Positions 10,938 to 22,496 of a stretch of DNA of 34,909 nucleotides are shown here, in pieces (the stretch's first letter is position 1; each line of letters opens with the position of its first letter). The notes under the pieces are model-generated. The model was not told the DNA's origin. It ran no database searches and saw only the letters and a program-made list of their open reading frames with translations. This DNA comes from Bigelowiella natans CCMP2755. Lineage: Eukaryota; Cercozoa; Chlorarachniophyceae. The stretch covers positions 1 to 34,909 of the forward strand of contig ADNK01000882.1 in assembly GCA_000320545.1 (NCBI GenBank), written 5' to 3'. The position numbers and the translations under genes were made by a program.

Positions 10938-12607
10938 GCTAGGACTAGGTTCATCATGTGAAGCTTACCAGTAACCCTCGTGCGGGGATGTATTGAGAAG
11001 CTGCAATTTCTTGCCAAAAATCCCAGTTATTACATGCAAATAAAATCTCAATTGTAATGATTCAATATTACAATCGAGTAGTCATTAGAACAAAGAATAG
11101 TCGCTGGCATCCATGATGGGAGCAAATTTCAAAGCAATAAACGCACTTTTCAACATGCCTGAACCAGCTCATATGTGCTAGTGTGCATGCACCTTCGCAT
11201 GTTCGTTGCATGCATCGTATCGTTGCATCGCACAATATGTGCATATGTGTGCGTAATGGCTCAACAAGCTTCAACATATAAACAGGACAGGAGATGGCTT
11301 TTTGGCATGCACACACAAGCTCAATGAAAATGAAATCAAATTGCATGTTGTCAACATTTTCATTTTGTGTCATTCGTGCATGCACGCCTAGACGCGGTTA
11401 GTTGTGTACGGTGCCAATGCGTCGTCTCTTTGTTTGCGCCGCCGTGTGGTCATGCATCGCACACACCTCACAAATCTCCTCTGCATGGCTACAGCAAGCA
11501 GATGGCTTGTCATGCATTTTCTTGCAGGCGCTTCATACAGATTGATGGCTGATAATGATTTATAGATTTGGCCACGTGTGCACGTAACGTCGATCACTGC
11601 TGGATCACTAATGGTTCAAGCTAGCAAGCTGATCGACAAGCGCAAAAGTTGTTTGATCGATTCGCCATCGCTTCAGCTAGACAACGACCACAACGATCAA
11701 AGCATGCGTGCGCTGAACATGACACGCATCAGACTGGTTTCACGTGACTTGTCAATGAGTGCAACGTTCACAACAGCTGGCAATTGAGCATCTCTAGCTA
11801 GATCGATCTGGATCTTTCCAGCTTTCCTCCGATCTAGCGATGAACCTTTCTTTCCTTCTTTCTCAGCTTGTTGCCTCCAGGACCAAACGACTCCGGAAGG
11901 CAATGAAGTGATGGGCGAAAGTTGAGGCGAGGCAACGTGTCATGCAAGTTAGCAAGGAAGACACCCTGACGGAAAGAAGTGTTTCCACGCTTGAGCACTT
12001 GAAAGGATCGTGAGACACGCTGACTCTTGGCTGTGTCTAGACGTTCCCCTCAACTAACAAGGCCGCCAAGAAAAATTGAAGATTTGTTTTGCACACGCCG
12101 GCCACGTCACTTGGACGAATGACAAGAAACAAAGAAAGAAATGAGTCACAAAGTGTTTCCATTGGAGCGGCTGAAAGAAGAAGAAAGAAAGCAAGCAACT
12201 TTGCAAATCGACTGCATCTCCAACGTGTTGCATGACACTTGCAAAGCACGAAACGCAGTGCCTCGAGCTGAAAACAACGAGGACTCTGTGGTGTGAAAAC
12301 CAGCATGGAAGAATCATGGGACATGTCCGTGTCCCAAGTTGCAACCAGTGCGCTTCCTACCGGTAGCATCTGCCGACCGTTGCCATGATCTGATGCTTTG
12401 ACGCGAAAATCGGTAGTTTTACCTGTGTTCATCCTCTTCAAATTTCCGGCTTTTTTTGGGGAAATTAACCCGGAAATCATCCAGAGTAGTCAACTGCCAG
12501 TATGTTCCCTAGTGCACATCTGCCGACAGATTAGCCGGCAGATCCACCGTCTTCATGATGGCGGCCGCATCCGAACGGTGTGTACGGAACAGCAGGAGAA
12601 GGAAACG
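10938..12607. other. Gap with palindrome-rich block
   Basis: No coding region supported. An AATAAA-like signal lies near 11040, shortly after the upstream stop, and an 8-bp inverted repeat (ATTGTAAT/ATTACAAT) spans 11051-11074. From about 11160 to 11840 the sequence is dominated by GCATGCA, TGCATCG, CTAGCTAG and GATCGATC words. 11850-12600 is plainer and presumably holds the promoter and 5' UTR of the PP2C gene. The frame from 12398 to 12607 is open but has no ATG. Confidence 0.65.
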
Positions 12608-13510
12608 ATGAGCACCGAGAGCGGTCAGAGCGTCCAAAATGTCTTGATTTTTCAAATCTGTTGCGCCTACCTCGTCATCGCTTTGCAACTGCTGTGGTGC
12701 TGGAAACACAGGAGAGGAAGGAGAACAGGTCGGCGATGTAGAGCAGCGGTCCAATCAGTGAAGGGAAGGCGTCCTTACATGGAGGACGCTTTCGTCTGTC
12801 TACCAAAATTATCTGCAACTATGGTGGGTAGATTGGCATTTTTTGGAGTCTACGATGGCCATGGAGGAGACAAGGCTTCTAACTACCTTTCCAGGTATCT
12901 GCACGTGCTTGTCCTCTCTTCCGTGAGATTCCCCTCCGAACCTGTGGCTGCCCTGATGGAAGCCTTTCAAAAAATAGAGGAGAGCTGGTCACAGATTGCA
13001 TTGGTTTCGAAACTAAGGGATGGAAGCACGGCCTCAGTAGTGATGATACTCAAAGGCACGCTCTACGTGGCGAACCTGGGCGATTCACGTGTGGTGCTGT
13101 CAAGTCAGGGCGAGGCTTTACCTCTTACAAAGGATCATAAACCTAACGATCCGGACGAAAGAAAGAGAATTGAGTCCCTTGGTGGATTTGTGAACCATCG
13201 CCGCGGAACCTTCCGGCTTAATAATGTCCTGTCTACATCGAGGGCCATCGGCAATTTAAGTCTGAAGCCATACGTTAGCTCTGTGCCAGATGTCGTTCGG
13301 AGAAAGATAAGCCAGGAGGATAACTTCTTGATCGTAGCATCGGATGGGTTGTGGGACGTGATCAGCTCGCAGGATGCTGTTGATATCTGCGCACGTCAAA
13401 GAAATGTAAAAGAAGCGTCAGTGGCCTTAGTGGAGGAGGCGATCAGTAGATCTGGTCAAGATAACATCACGGCCATTGTAGTTGCCCTCCAAGATTATGC
13501 ATACCAATAG
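12608..13510 (+). CDS. PP2C-family Ser/Thr protein phosphatase (PPM), probably membrane anchored
   Basis: PP2C enzymes are Mg/Mn-dependent phosphatases that remove phosphate from Ser/Thr. This 300-residue, single-exon ORF carries the full signature: RRPYMEDAF (E59, D60), FGVYDGHGG (83-87), DGSTA (138-142), ANLGDSR (155-161), LTKDHKPN with RIESLGG after it, LSTSRAIGN, ASDGLWDV (245-251) and SGQDNI with D285. Metal-binding aspartates and glycines are all present, so it should be active. Residues 11-32 form a hydrophobic helix followed by a very basic stretch (KHRRGRRTGRR), suggesting an N-terminal signal anchor with the catalytic domain cytosolic. I chose ATG 12608, the first in frame; upstream codons are open but ATG-less. 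The absence of introns stands out beside its intron-rich neighbours. Confidence 0.95.
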   Translation: MSTESGQSVQNVLIFQICCAYLVIALQLLWCWKHRRGRRTGRRCRAAVQSVKGRRPYMEDAFVCLPKLSATMVGRLAFFGVYDGHGGDKASNYLSRYLHVLVLSSVRFPSEPVAALMEAFQKIEESWSQIALVSKLRDGSTASVVMILKGTLYVANLGDSRVVLSSQGEALPLTKDHKPNDPDERKRIESLGGFVNHRRGTFRLNNVLSTSRAIGNLSLKPYVSSVPDVVRRKISQEDNFLIVASDGLWDVISSQDAVDICARQRNVKEASVALVEEAISRSGQDNITAIVVALQDYAYQ

Positions 13511-15097
13511 CAGTGTAATAGATCCACATATCACCTTTCTGTACAGCACCTTGACAACCTCCTTTGCGGCTATCAGGCATGCATGCAACTTAATCTGTGC
13601 GTGCATTTTTGTTGTAATATTGCGTCGCTATTTCGCTAAGTCTTAGCTAGCGCTCCATGAACATATATGCCTCCGCCTATCATATGTAGCGAGATGCGAT
13701 GGAACAGTTGTGTGGAATGCACACATGCGGCAACTATGCATGTTTTCATGTGCCACTCAAGCACCGGCTGCAAAAGATTCTCTACTAGTGCTTTGATTGC
13801 TATTTGCCATGCGCGCAGCTGTAGCTAGCTGTGTAGCGCTCCTACGCGCAACGCCGCGTCGCTGAAATTGTACAACCTATCTAAGTCTGAGCGATAACAT
13901 TGCTAACTTTACTGCATTGCGTTCATGAAATTTGCACATGGCTGTTGATGCTGAATCAATCACATGCTTGCAAAGCTTCCGATTTCTGGTTTGACGCGAC
14001 ATGGCCAACTCTCGCATGTATAACCCTGATGCAACGCATGACATTGCCCAACCAGTCGAGGCTTAATGAGTGACCAGGAATGGCCTTGACTTAAGGCATC
14101 CTCACAGTGCAGCCATTCCCAAGCCATAAAATTTCAAAAGAAAAGGAATTGTCTGGTGTGACCACTGATAAAAAGAAATGAAGGCGATGCGTGATCTACA
14201 TAGCAGACTATCTTATCTTGTTATTATCTAAATCGTCATCACGACTACCTGTTCTTGGTTGAAAACTGTGTGACAGAAACCTCCTCTTGCATGCCGATTG
14301 AGAATTATCACTTGGTCGACTGCACTCAGGGTGCAAGCGCTGCTGGCGCGCATCGTCGCATGCCTGTTGATTTGTGCGGACATAGAGGGTCAAGGATCAT
14401 GACGACGGTTTGAAACAAATGAACACAAGCACCACATGCTTGAACGGAGGACAAAGCGGCATCAACCCACAGTTGCTGCATGCATGATGTCATGGTTTTG
14501 ATAGGATACCTTGCTTTTGTTTCCCTTTCCTCGATATTGGTTGTGTCTGCCATACCCCTGCCTGTCGCAATGGATCTATATCTTTCACATAATATGAAAG
14601 AGGAGGAGAAATATCATGTTGTGCGCAGATGCGCGTGCGCGCGCAAAACACACACACACAACAGGCAGACGCTACTGTTTTTATACCTTTGTTCTAGGAG
14701 GAAATATTCTTGTGCATCTTTCATCCAGATCAATCCAGACATTGTACTTCTTGCTCTACCACCCGAAAAGCGCGAACGGATAGGGAAAACGAACACCACA
14801 GCAACTACCCACAGGCAAACAAAAGTTGGTGGGGTTGTCGATGTGTGTTGCATTGAGATTGTATGATGTGTGGGAGATATTTGTTCCGTATGTAGCTCTA
14901 TTCGTTCCCGTGTATATTGGACATACGCGTACCCATCCCGAGAAGCTGACAAAGACTGAATTCGATCTCGAGTTGTGCCTTATTATTCTCGTCAACCTTT
15001 ATTCTCCTATAAATAGCCGCATGCCCTCAATGGTTTTGGAAACTAAATATCCTCCCTCCCCCACAATTCTCCTCTATGTAGAAATATATATATATAA

Positions 15098-15136
<39 letters not shown>

Positions 15137-15641
15137 GTGTGTGCGTGTTTCAACATATCATTCTCAGCATTTCCTCCTTCATTTGTATTTGCTTGGAAGG
15201 GTGTGTTGTGCGAGGGAGAAGGAGGAGGAGGGGGGGGGAGGAGGATCATACACAAACACATACACACAAACACACACACACACCGCCATGATCCAAAACG
15301 TCCCACTCTGACCCAACAGGCAGGGCCTCTTTCCGGTACTTCTGATTTTACAAAAACCAATGAAAGACCGTCGCGAGCAGCTTACGCAGTAACAAAGTAG
15401 GAAGCACTAATCCTTCCTGTCTCCATCCATGGCGCCATTCTTAGCCCTACCTTCCGTACATCCATACTAGACTACATAGCACACCACCACCACGCTCGCC
15501 ATCACCACGAACTTTTCCACAACGTATCCGATAACAACCTGCTTTAGGTGAAAATGCTGCGCCTCCGGCTGTCAGCCATGGAAAACCGAGAAAATTTCCC
15601 CCATCTCACTCACTTCTACTTCGAAGGGGCACTCCTACAAT

Positions 15642-15674
<33 letters not shown>

Positions 15675-16377
15675 CTACTCAGATGAGAGCTCCTTCGCTG
15701 TTGTTGCTACTACTGCTGTTTGTGTTCGCCCGCAAGTAAAACAGCGGCGCACCAGAAGAAAGGCCACGAAGAGATTTGGTAAACGAATAAAACTCTCCCT
15801 CTTTTTCTCTAAGCAATGTCTCTTCACATACAAGTAGCATTTTGCCCTTCCCTCGCCCTTAGGCCTGTAGCGAATAAAAGGCAAAAATCAAATTTGGCCA
15901 TCGTCATCGCGCGTCATGGATTATGCGACGACTTTTATTAACGAACCTAGGCGTCGACGGGAAGGAGCAATTTCGCCAAAAGCAACACGTGCACAAAAAC
16001 GTACCACGTGACCATCGTGTTACATGTATCGAGAGCCTCCGGATGCCATCGGAGAGCACAAGGAGCGATGCTCAAGACGCAGATAATAAATCACATTTAA
16101 CATGTGATTTACACCCTGCGACAACTATGAATTGCCTCGAGCAAAAGCGAAACTGAAGGAAACCGCAGCTGATTCCGAAATTAGCAAATTCGGAACGGGT
16201 TGTATGTCGTAGCAAGGAAAACCATGAGGAGAGGGATCGAGACGATTCCCGTTAGCTTGGAATTGATATCTTACGATGTTTCCGGGTATAAGTTTGGTCT
16301 AAAACGGACCGATCAGTCCAAACACCTTCGAAGCAGCAGCAGCAGAAAGAAGAGCATCCCATCCCCAGGTGCTTCTC
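13511..16377. other. Long gap without a supportable gene
   Basis: Nearly 2.9 kb. 13560-14060 is palindrome-rich (GCATGCATGC, AGCTAGCTG, CGCGCA). 14600-15300 carries AC and AT microsatellites (AT run near 15104-15134) and a G-rich run near 15214-15243; a GAT repeat spans 15643-15672. Short ORFs here lack conserved features. 16080-16377 contains two small inverted repeats upstream of the MPLKIP-like gene. No RNA gene recognised. Confidence 0.6.
16087..16111. repeat. Perfect 10-bp inverted repeat with 5-nt loop
   Basis: TAAATCACAT at 16087-16096 is mirrored by ATGTGATTTA at 16102-16111. It lies about 270 bp upstream of the ATG of the MPLKIP-like gene. A second, 7-bp inverted repeat (TTCCGAA/TTCGGAA) follows at 16173-16195. 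They could be protein-binding dyads or chance; the sequence alone does not decide. Confidence 0.6.
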
Positions 16378-17328
16378 ATGCCCTTCAACGGCCCTCCCCA
16401 TGGAGGCGGACCCCCGCACCAAAACCATCACGCGTACTTTCAGCATCAATGGGGAGCTCCACATTCACTTCCTTCACAAGGGGGAAGGATGATGCGTGGA
16501 GGAGGGCGAAGAGGAGGAGGAGGAGGAGGAGGAGGAGGAGGAGGAGGGCGAAGAGGCAGGAGGGGAGGGCGTCACCCTTCTTACCACCATCCGCCAAACT
16601 GGCCCCCGAAAAGCTTCGGGGGAAGGGGAAACTATCATCAACGCGGCCCCCAAAGAAATTATCGTGGCGGAAGGGGCTGGAATCGCGGCTCTGGAAGGGG
16701 CCACAAGCGCCAAAACCAGTGGGGAAACAACCACAACAACAACAGACGGAGGGGCTCGCGTGGGGTTAGTGGCACGATAGAAGACTACTACAAAAGGTCT
16801 ATAATTCAGGATCCTTGGGAATCATTATACACGGAGGTAATATTTATTCTCTGCTGAAGAACACGCATAATAGAGTAGTCCAATGCTTGACCCATTGCAT
16901 TCTATCAGGAAGAGAAACGCGAGTTCGGCAGCAATGGCTTGGTGGCGCACAGCAGCGAACCAGATGAGTCTAGAATACCAGCAATAAGCACAACATTAGC
17001 GACAACATCCAGCAACCAGACAGAAATGGGAGCAGGGTTGTCAACCAAACCCCGCGAACCATCGATAACTCCGTCGGGCAATGAGGAGGGCAAACGTCAT
17101 GAGGCTGCTCCAAAACCTCCCTCGGGATTGCTAGCACTTTTGTCGGGAAAGACACCAGAAATATCACCCCCATTATCGATTCCCTCTACGGAACAAACCA
17201 AAGTGTTTGACAAGAATCCAGATGCACCCAAAGCTACATCAACGAGTGCCCACGACCGAAAACCCTCCAAAAAGCCTTCTGGATTACTTGGCCTTCTCTC
17301 CGGAGTGAAGCCAGCGGCATCATCTTGA
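16378..17328 (+). CDS. MPLKIP/TTDN1-like RGG-rich protein
   Basis: Two exons, 16378-16836 and 16909-17328, separated by a 72-nt GT-AG intron, give 292 residues. The N-terminal part is low complexity: Pro/His/Gly, a long Gly tract from a GGA repeat, then RG/RGG motifs and Asn/Gln. Just before the intron is GTIEDYYKRSIIQDPWESL, which matches the single conserved C-terminal motif of M-phase-specific PLK1-interacting protein (TTDN1: acidic-Leu/Ile-E-[ND]-Y-[FY]-K-x-S-[MI]-[LI]-[EQ]-DPW). In animals that protein is linked to cell-cycle control and non-photosensitive trichothiodystrophy. Unlike animal versions, a roughly 140-residue Ser/Pro/Lys tail follows, with two copies of PSGLLxLLSG. ATG 16378 is the first in-frame start after a TAA at 16300. 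Family assignment rests on one short motif plus composition. Confidence 0.8.
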
Positions 17329-17586
17329 TTGATAGAAGGATTTCTTCAGTAGTTTGATAAGGAAAATGAATCTGCGCAGTCGTGCGATGTCTCATTTGAT
17401 GTGGGCCATCATGATAACAAGAGGGACAATGGACATAAACGCACCACTAGCAGCTGCCACAACGGCAAGCAAGCAAAGGAAGTGTAAAATCATCATGCAA
17501 CGCATGCAAAGAGGCATTAACTGTAGCCCATAGCTGATTACATCTATATTGTTATTGCAGGCTTGCACTATCGCCTTCTTTACATA

Positions 17587-17617
<31 letters not shown>

Positions 17618-18151
17618 ATATACATATGCTAGTGTGTGATACCAACCAATGCAAGCGCTTCGGTAACCAAACAGCACGGAGTAACAAAATGATCTTTACA
17701 GCGCACTAGTGTGCAGTAGCGTATGTATGTGTACGTACTGTACAATCACTCATCAAGCTTATTCGTTGCAAACTGTGCATGCTATAGTGTGGAATGTAGC
17801 TGCACGTACACATTTATCCACATAGAAAATATTTATTCGATCTAGATATACATCGCGCACTGGCGTCATGTACACTGCAGATAGATGCGCGCTACTGCAT
17901 GTGCAAGTCATCGTCACAGCGGCAGCGCTTATGATGCACAACACGCAGTACGTGTTATGTCATCTTGCATATGCGCGTGCACTGTGTCTCTTGTAGCACG
18001 ACGTATGGCTATGTATGCCCACGTACAGCTACACTCGCGATCGATTTACTTTTTATTCTTAGCAGGCGGAGCTCATGCGAAACAAGGCGCTTATGATACG
18101 TTGCCTCGTCATTGCTCTATTCGCACGATTTAATATTGCCATTAATCGTCG

Positions 18152-18185
<34 letters not shown>

Positions 18186-18216
18186 ATGTGTGACATGCAT
18201 GTCGTTTGCCTCCTCT
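17329..18216. other. Gap between convergent genes
   Basis: Holds the 3' ends of the MPLKIP-like and WDR5 genes. An AT/TATG dinucleotide tract lies near 17582-17627. 17700-18060 is rich in TGTACGTAC, GTGCATG and CGCGCA words. A TCA repeat of about 35 bp lies at 18150-18185, just beyond the WDR5 stop. No gene seen. Confidence 0.6.
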
Positions 18217-20115
18217 CTATTTTCCTTGCTCTTTCATTAGCTTTGGCAACCAGATCCGGATGACAGGCTGCATCAGAGATCCTGCAAAGTGTATGTTTCA
18301 TTTCATGAATCAAAATTGTCTCTCACAAAATCATGATAACAAAAATTTGATCGGGAAGTCACACTAACCCGTCGCAACGTATCCATCGGGGTGGCATGCG
18401 ACCGCAAGGACGGTTTCGTCAGGGTTCTCTGAAAATGGCACATCATCAATGTGTAGTGCGTACGTAGAGAGTTGGCCATAGTAAAGTATAGTAACAGGAG
18501 TTCTGGTAGTAGTAGTAGTAGTAGTAGTAGTTGTTGTTGTTCGAGTTTCATAAATAAAAGCAGAATGCAGTCCTACGACAAGCGAGGAGCACAGTGAAGA
18601 CGGTAGTAGCAGTGGTAGTAGATACAGACGGCAACTGCTACCGGAGTGCTGGAGCTTGCTCACTAATGTCGCATTCCTGCTCGCATTCCACATGTAAGCG
18701 CAGCCGTCTTCAGAGCCGCTCACCTGCAAGCACGAACACGCAACAATAACAATGATCCCGTCCGGCATCATCGCATTTCGTGATCTCACACATCATCGAT
18801 GTTGCATACAAAGATATCACAGAGAGTTGGGGAGGAGGAGGAGGGAGAAGAGAGAATGAGGAATTGGAAGTGTCGAGAAGGGTTGTTGAGGCTATAATCT
18901 AGCTGTAGTAGTAGAAGAAGAAGAAGAAGTAGTAGTAGTAGTAGTAGCGGTACTGACGGAGGTAGTGGTAACAGCTATAAAAGAGATTGCTAAGTAGTGG
19001 TTTTGGATGTATTTGCTGCTGTTTGTTGTTGCAGAGAGAAATCTAGTCTCGGGGTGTTTAAAAGGATTCGTTCGCCATTACCACTCTCTGTTTCTCCCGT
19101 ATTGGCCAGATAGATATCGAAGCACAATATTTACTACTCTTGTGGCCTTTGAAATAGGCTTCCAATTTCAATTTCTGGTGTACAAACGAGGGGTGTGGAG
19201 GAACAGGACTTCATTTCGACACGGACGGCAAGGATTTTGAGCGAGTTTGCAAATATGGATGTGGGCGTTCTGTCGCACACTACTGAAGGGAAGGTGGTGT
19301 ATGAATTACTCTAAAATCCCACAGACAGACTTTTCCGTCCAGAGTCCCTGATATTATTAAGGGTAACACGGGTGGTGGGAAAACTAGTTGTTAGTTTATA
19401 TTAGACGTCATTGTAGAAACCTTAATACTTCCCCCCCCCCCCCAACCCCCCCTTTTCCACTGCTCACTCCGACAAGCAAGAGGAAAATACTTACCACAGA
19501 GCACGTACTTCTCATTAGGAACAAATTTTACATTATATCTGTGGAAGGACGTGTGTGACGGCACAAATAACGGGGGGGGGGGGGGGGGGTTGGAATAAGA
19601 TTACGCCGATGTGTCTTGGTCGTCACACGTAGCTTTGCAGCACAATAACAGCAGAATAACATCGATATTTGTTCTAGGATGAATAGCATACGCATGAATC
19701 TCTACTCCTCGTTTCTATGAGGGTGCTGTCATCAGTTACGATGATTGCCCATCTATTTAAACACTCATCGTCATCGCTTCCATTGTCACTCACACGGGGA
19801 AGTTGTTGTCCTGTCCTATTGTTCTCAGCAGATTCCCTGTCTCTGTTTCCCAGATTCGGCTGGAGAACAGTACCATGGGAGGGGGGGGGGGGGGAGGGGG
19901 CATGGAAGAAAATAGACTTACATTCCATCAAAAACCAGTGGTTTCACAGCATCAAGATCATCTACGGTACCACAGCCCATCGAAGCTTCCAGAGACGATT
20001 AACTTGCCTGCGGGGCGGGGGCAGAAATATCTCATCAGAGGCGTTGTGGAGAGACGGGTCGCTTCCCACCCATCTAATTTACATTCGGCATCTGCGAGTA
20101 TTCTCTCTCTCTCTC

Positions 20116-20163
<48 letters not shown>

Positions 20164-21394
20164 GAAACCTACTCCTACAACAAGGGTAAAAGATCATTAT
20201 TAACTACCGTCATTGTTAAAATCTACAGCCGTTATCTGCTTCGTATGGCCCGGTATCTGCTTGAATCTGGAAGCATAGCAACATAAGGGAAGAATGAGGG
20301 AAATTTTCGATTGCAGGCCGTCACTCCGAGGGAAAGAATATTGAGCAGGCTATTTTCATTGCTAGCGTGATCGTCATCGTTTCATCATGTATATCTAACA
20401 TGAACATCCTCAATATCATTGATTCTCACGACTCACATTTTCCCCGGACGCACGCTCCAGACGCGAACTGCGCAAAGAATCAAAACTCATGGGAGAGAAA
20501 CGCTGTACAAGTATGGTTGCGTTACTGATAAAGTCACAGCCTCCGCTGACAATGAGAGTCTCGCTCTTATTGAAGCAAGCCGAGAAGACCTACATGAAAT
20601 ATGTACAGCAACGTGGGCTTGTCAGCTCGTTGTGTGTCGCCGTGAACGTCATCATCGCCACGTCATACTTTTCGGTACCGGTTTCGTGTGTCCTTTTAGC
20701 CGTCTCAACACTTTGCCCTGCACATTTTGTGGTTGCCAAAAAAAGTGCGCGTGAGATATAAAGCGGTTTGGCAAAGGGGGCAGGGGCTAGTCGCCTGCTA
20801 TATATAAGACTCGAAGCACCTCCTCGACATTCCAAACTACAATGGTGTTGTCGTCACTGGCGGAGCATAAGAACCTTTAGATTATACGTACGTGATAGCT
20901 GGTTATGTGAGTGATATATGGAAGATCAATCAATAATACGGTGGCCTCGATGGCAATTGCATGAAGATGTACTGCCGCCGTCAGCGGTTCTCATATCAGC
21001 TCGCAGAATGTTTTGTTACTTGGAAGTTTTCTTCCCCCATGAAATATCGTTGATTCCAGCCTCATGAATACCAGAGAGTGTCTTCACCAAAGTCCCTTCC
21101 TTAAAGTTCCATATCTTCACCGTGCTATCAGCAGCTGAGAACACAGAAGTTTGTCACAGGCATCGACGTTGGAGCTCCATAAGAAAACTCAGAGCGCAGA
21201 AACAGAAAAGGAAACAGGAAAGGAAGACTCGCATTACATGCACTTGCCAAAAGCTTTCCGTCCCCCGAAAACTTCAGACTACAGATACTTTTCTTGTGTC
21301 CTTCAAGGCTGTGCAGCGTGCGGAAAGTGTCGCTCGGGTCGACGCTTAATACGGTGGAGGTCTTCGTCTCGCTTTTTTGAGAAGCAGAGGCCAT
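18217..21394 (-). CDS. WDR5: WDR5 orthologue, WD40 scaffold of histone H3K4 methyltransferase complexes
   Basis: Fifteen exons chain without a frame break: 21394-21238, 21134-21020, 20874-20820, 20717-20679, 20589-20526, 20467-20437, 20266-20208, 20007-19971, 19859-19794, 19538-19495, 19347-19310, 19174-19082, 18723-18642, 18428-18369 and 18281-18217. The product is 334 residues, the same length as human WDR5, and aligns repeat by repeat. Landmarks: LEGHKKSICSLKFSGDG, LLASASADSTVKIW, CSASDDNTIVVWN, GHTKPVFSACFN, VSGSFDGLCRIWETETG, GTLDGKVCLWDF, GHKSSKYC, VSGSEDGCAYMW, AVACHPDG and a final IRIW. WDR5 is a seven-blade propeller in COMPASS/MLL and other nuclear complexes. The aspartate of ASDD and the phenylalanine of PVF in the arginine-binding (Win) pocket region are kept, while the human GSFD of blade 3 is GGCD here and the human Phe two residues after KYC is Ser. 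Introns hold CT, AGT and poly-G tracts. Confidence 0.95.
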
Positions 21395-22496
21395 CTTATG
21401 TTATCTCGCTGAAGTTTCTATCTATTACAATTAGACTAAATCTGCTTGGCTGCGCTACTGGCTGGCTGGCTGCCTGCCCCCTCTTCTTGCCTGCCTGCCC
21501 CCTCTTCTTGCCTCCTCGAACAGAGGCGGGTGTGGATTTAAAGTGTCGAGACTTCGGTAAGATGAGGTTGTTATTATTATTATAATATCGCAGGTGATCT
21601 CTCTCTCTCTCTCTTTAAGATGTTTCCAGCTGGGAAAATTGCCTACATTTTGATAAGTCACAGCGCAACAAAGGATAGTTGTTCCCGCATGTTGCCACTG
21701 GTAGGGAATATTTCCCGGTGAGTTTCCGGATGTAGCGCAGCAGCGTGCATTTCTTTCTTGCTTTCCCTTGACGAAAAATTAACATCCAATTCAAAAAAAA
21801 AAAAAAAAACTCAAAAATAATAATAGATCTACTGAACAAAAAAGAAGTGAACGCGCCGAAAGAAGAGAAGAAGTACTGTTCTAGTCCTACGAGAGCTGTT
21901 GGTAACGAGTTGTTCGAATGAATGAATCTAAGGCAAAAATCCCTCAAACGAGCTCGACCAAAAGCACATCAATCAATCAATGCAGCTAAAATTAGCTGAT
22001 GAGAGAGCATGCGCGCCTACGTAATTGAGCATGCCAGCACGAGCGCGTATTTTTCCTCTTCGGAGTCGTAAATAGGCTGTCGTTGTGCGATATTCGCAGG
22101 TTTCTCATGCCCCTTTTGGAAATAACAGCACCTGCTAGGAGATCAGTACCGCCTTGGAGTCTCTCTTGCTTGTCCCACGATCGGGTATGGGCTGCTCCTG
22201 CTCCGCCTCTAGCGCGGTAAGGAATGTGTGCGGGGTTATGCCCGTGCCTCGAGAGGTATGAAGTTTTATTCTGCGAACAATGTAGGTTAATCTTTCGATC
22301 GAGAGGCAATGCTCCATGATGTTCCTGAGGCTTACGACCCAGCTTGCAACGGACGAGTTTGGCAGGTGTTCAAAGTGTTCATAATGTTGCTGCAATTACT
22401 AAATGAACCGCTTTCAGAGCTCGAGATATGAAGAAATTCATTTTTGGAAGGAAGATAATCGTTCAGTCAGTCTTAATAGATGTCTGGATTCTATAC
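21395..22496. other. Divergent promoter interval between WDR5 and the EF-hand-like gene
   Basis: About 1.1 kb separating two divergently oriented starts, so both promoters should lie here. It contains a short perfect tandem (CCTGCCCCCTCTTCTTG, twice, 21473-21508), a CT run near 21600-21615 and an A run at 21795-21810. The open frames are not convincing. An in-frame ATG at 22428 offers an alternative start for the downstream gene. Confidence 0.6.

Noticed and set aside
16200-16769. 189-codon frame with a long Arg run overlapping the MPLKIP-like gene
   Set aside because: The Arg run is the same GGA repeat read out of frame; the Gly-rich frame ends in the conserved DPW motif and splices onward.
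19717-20286. 189-codon plus-strand frame across the WDR5 locus
   Set aside because: It crosses WDR5 introns and exons on the opposite strand and includes an (SL)n tract from a CT microsatellite.
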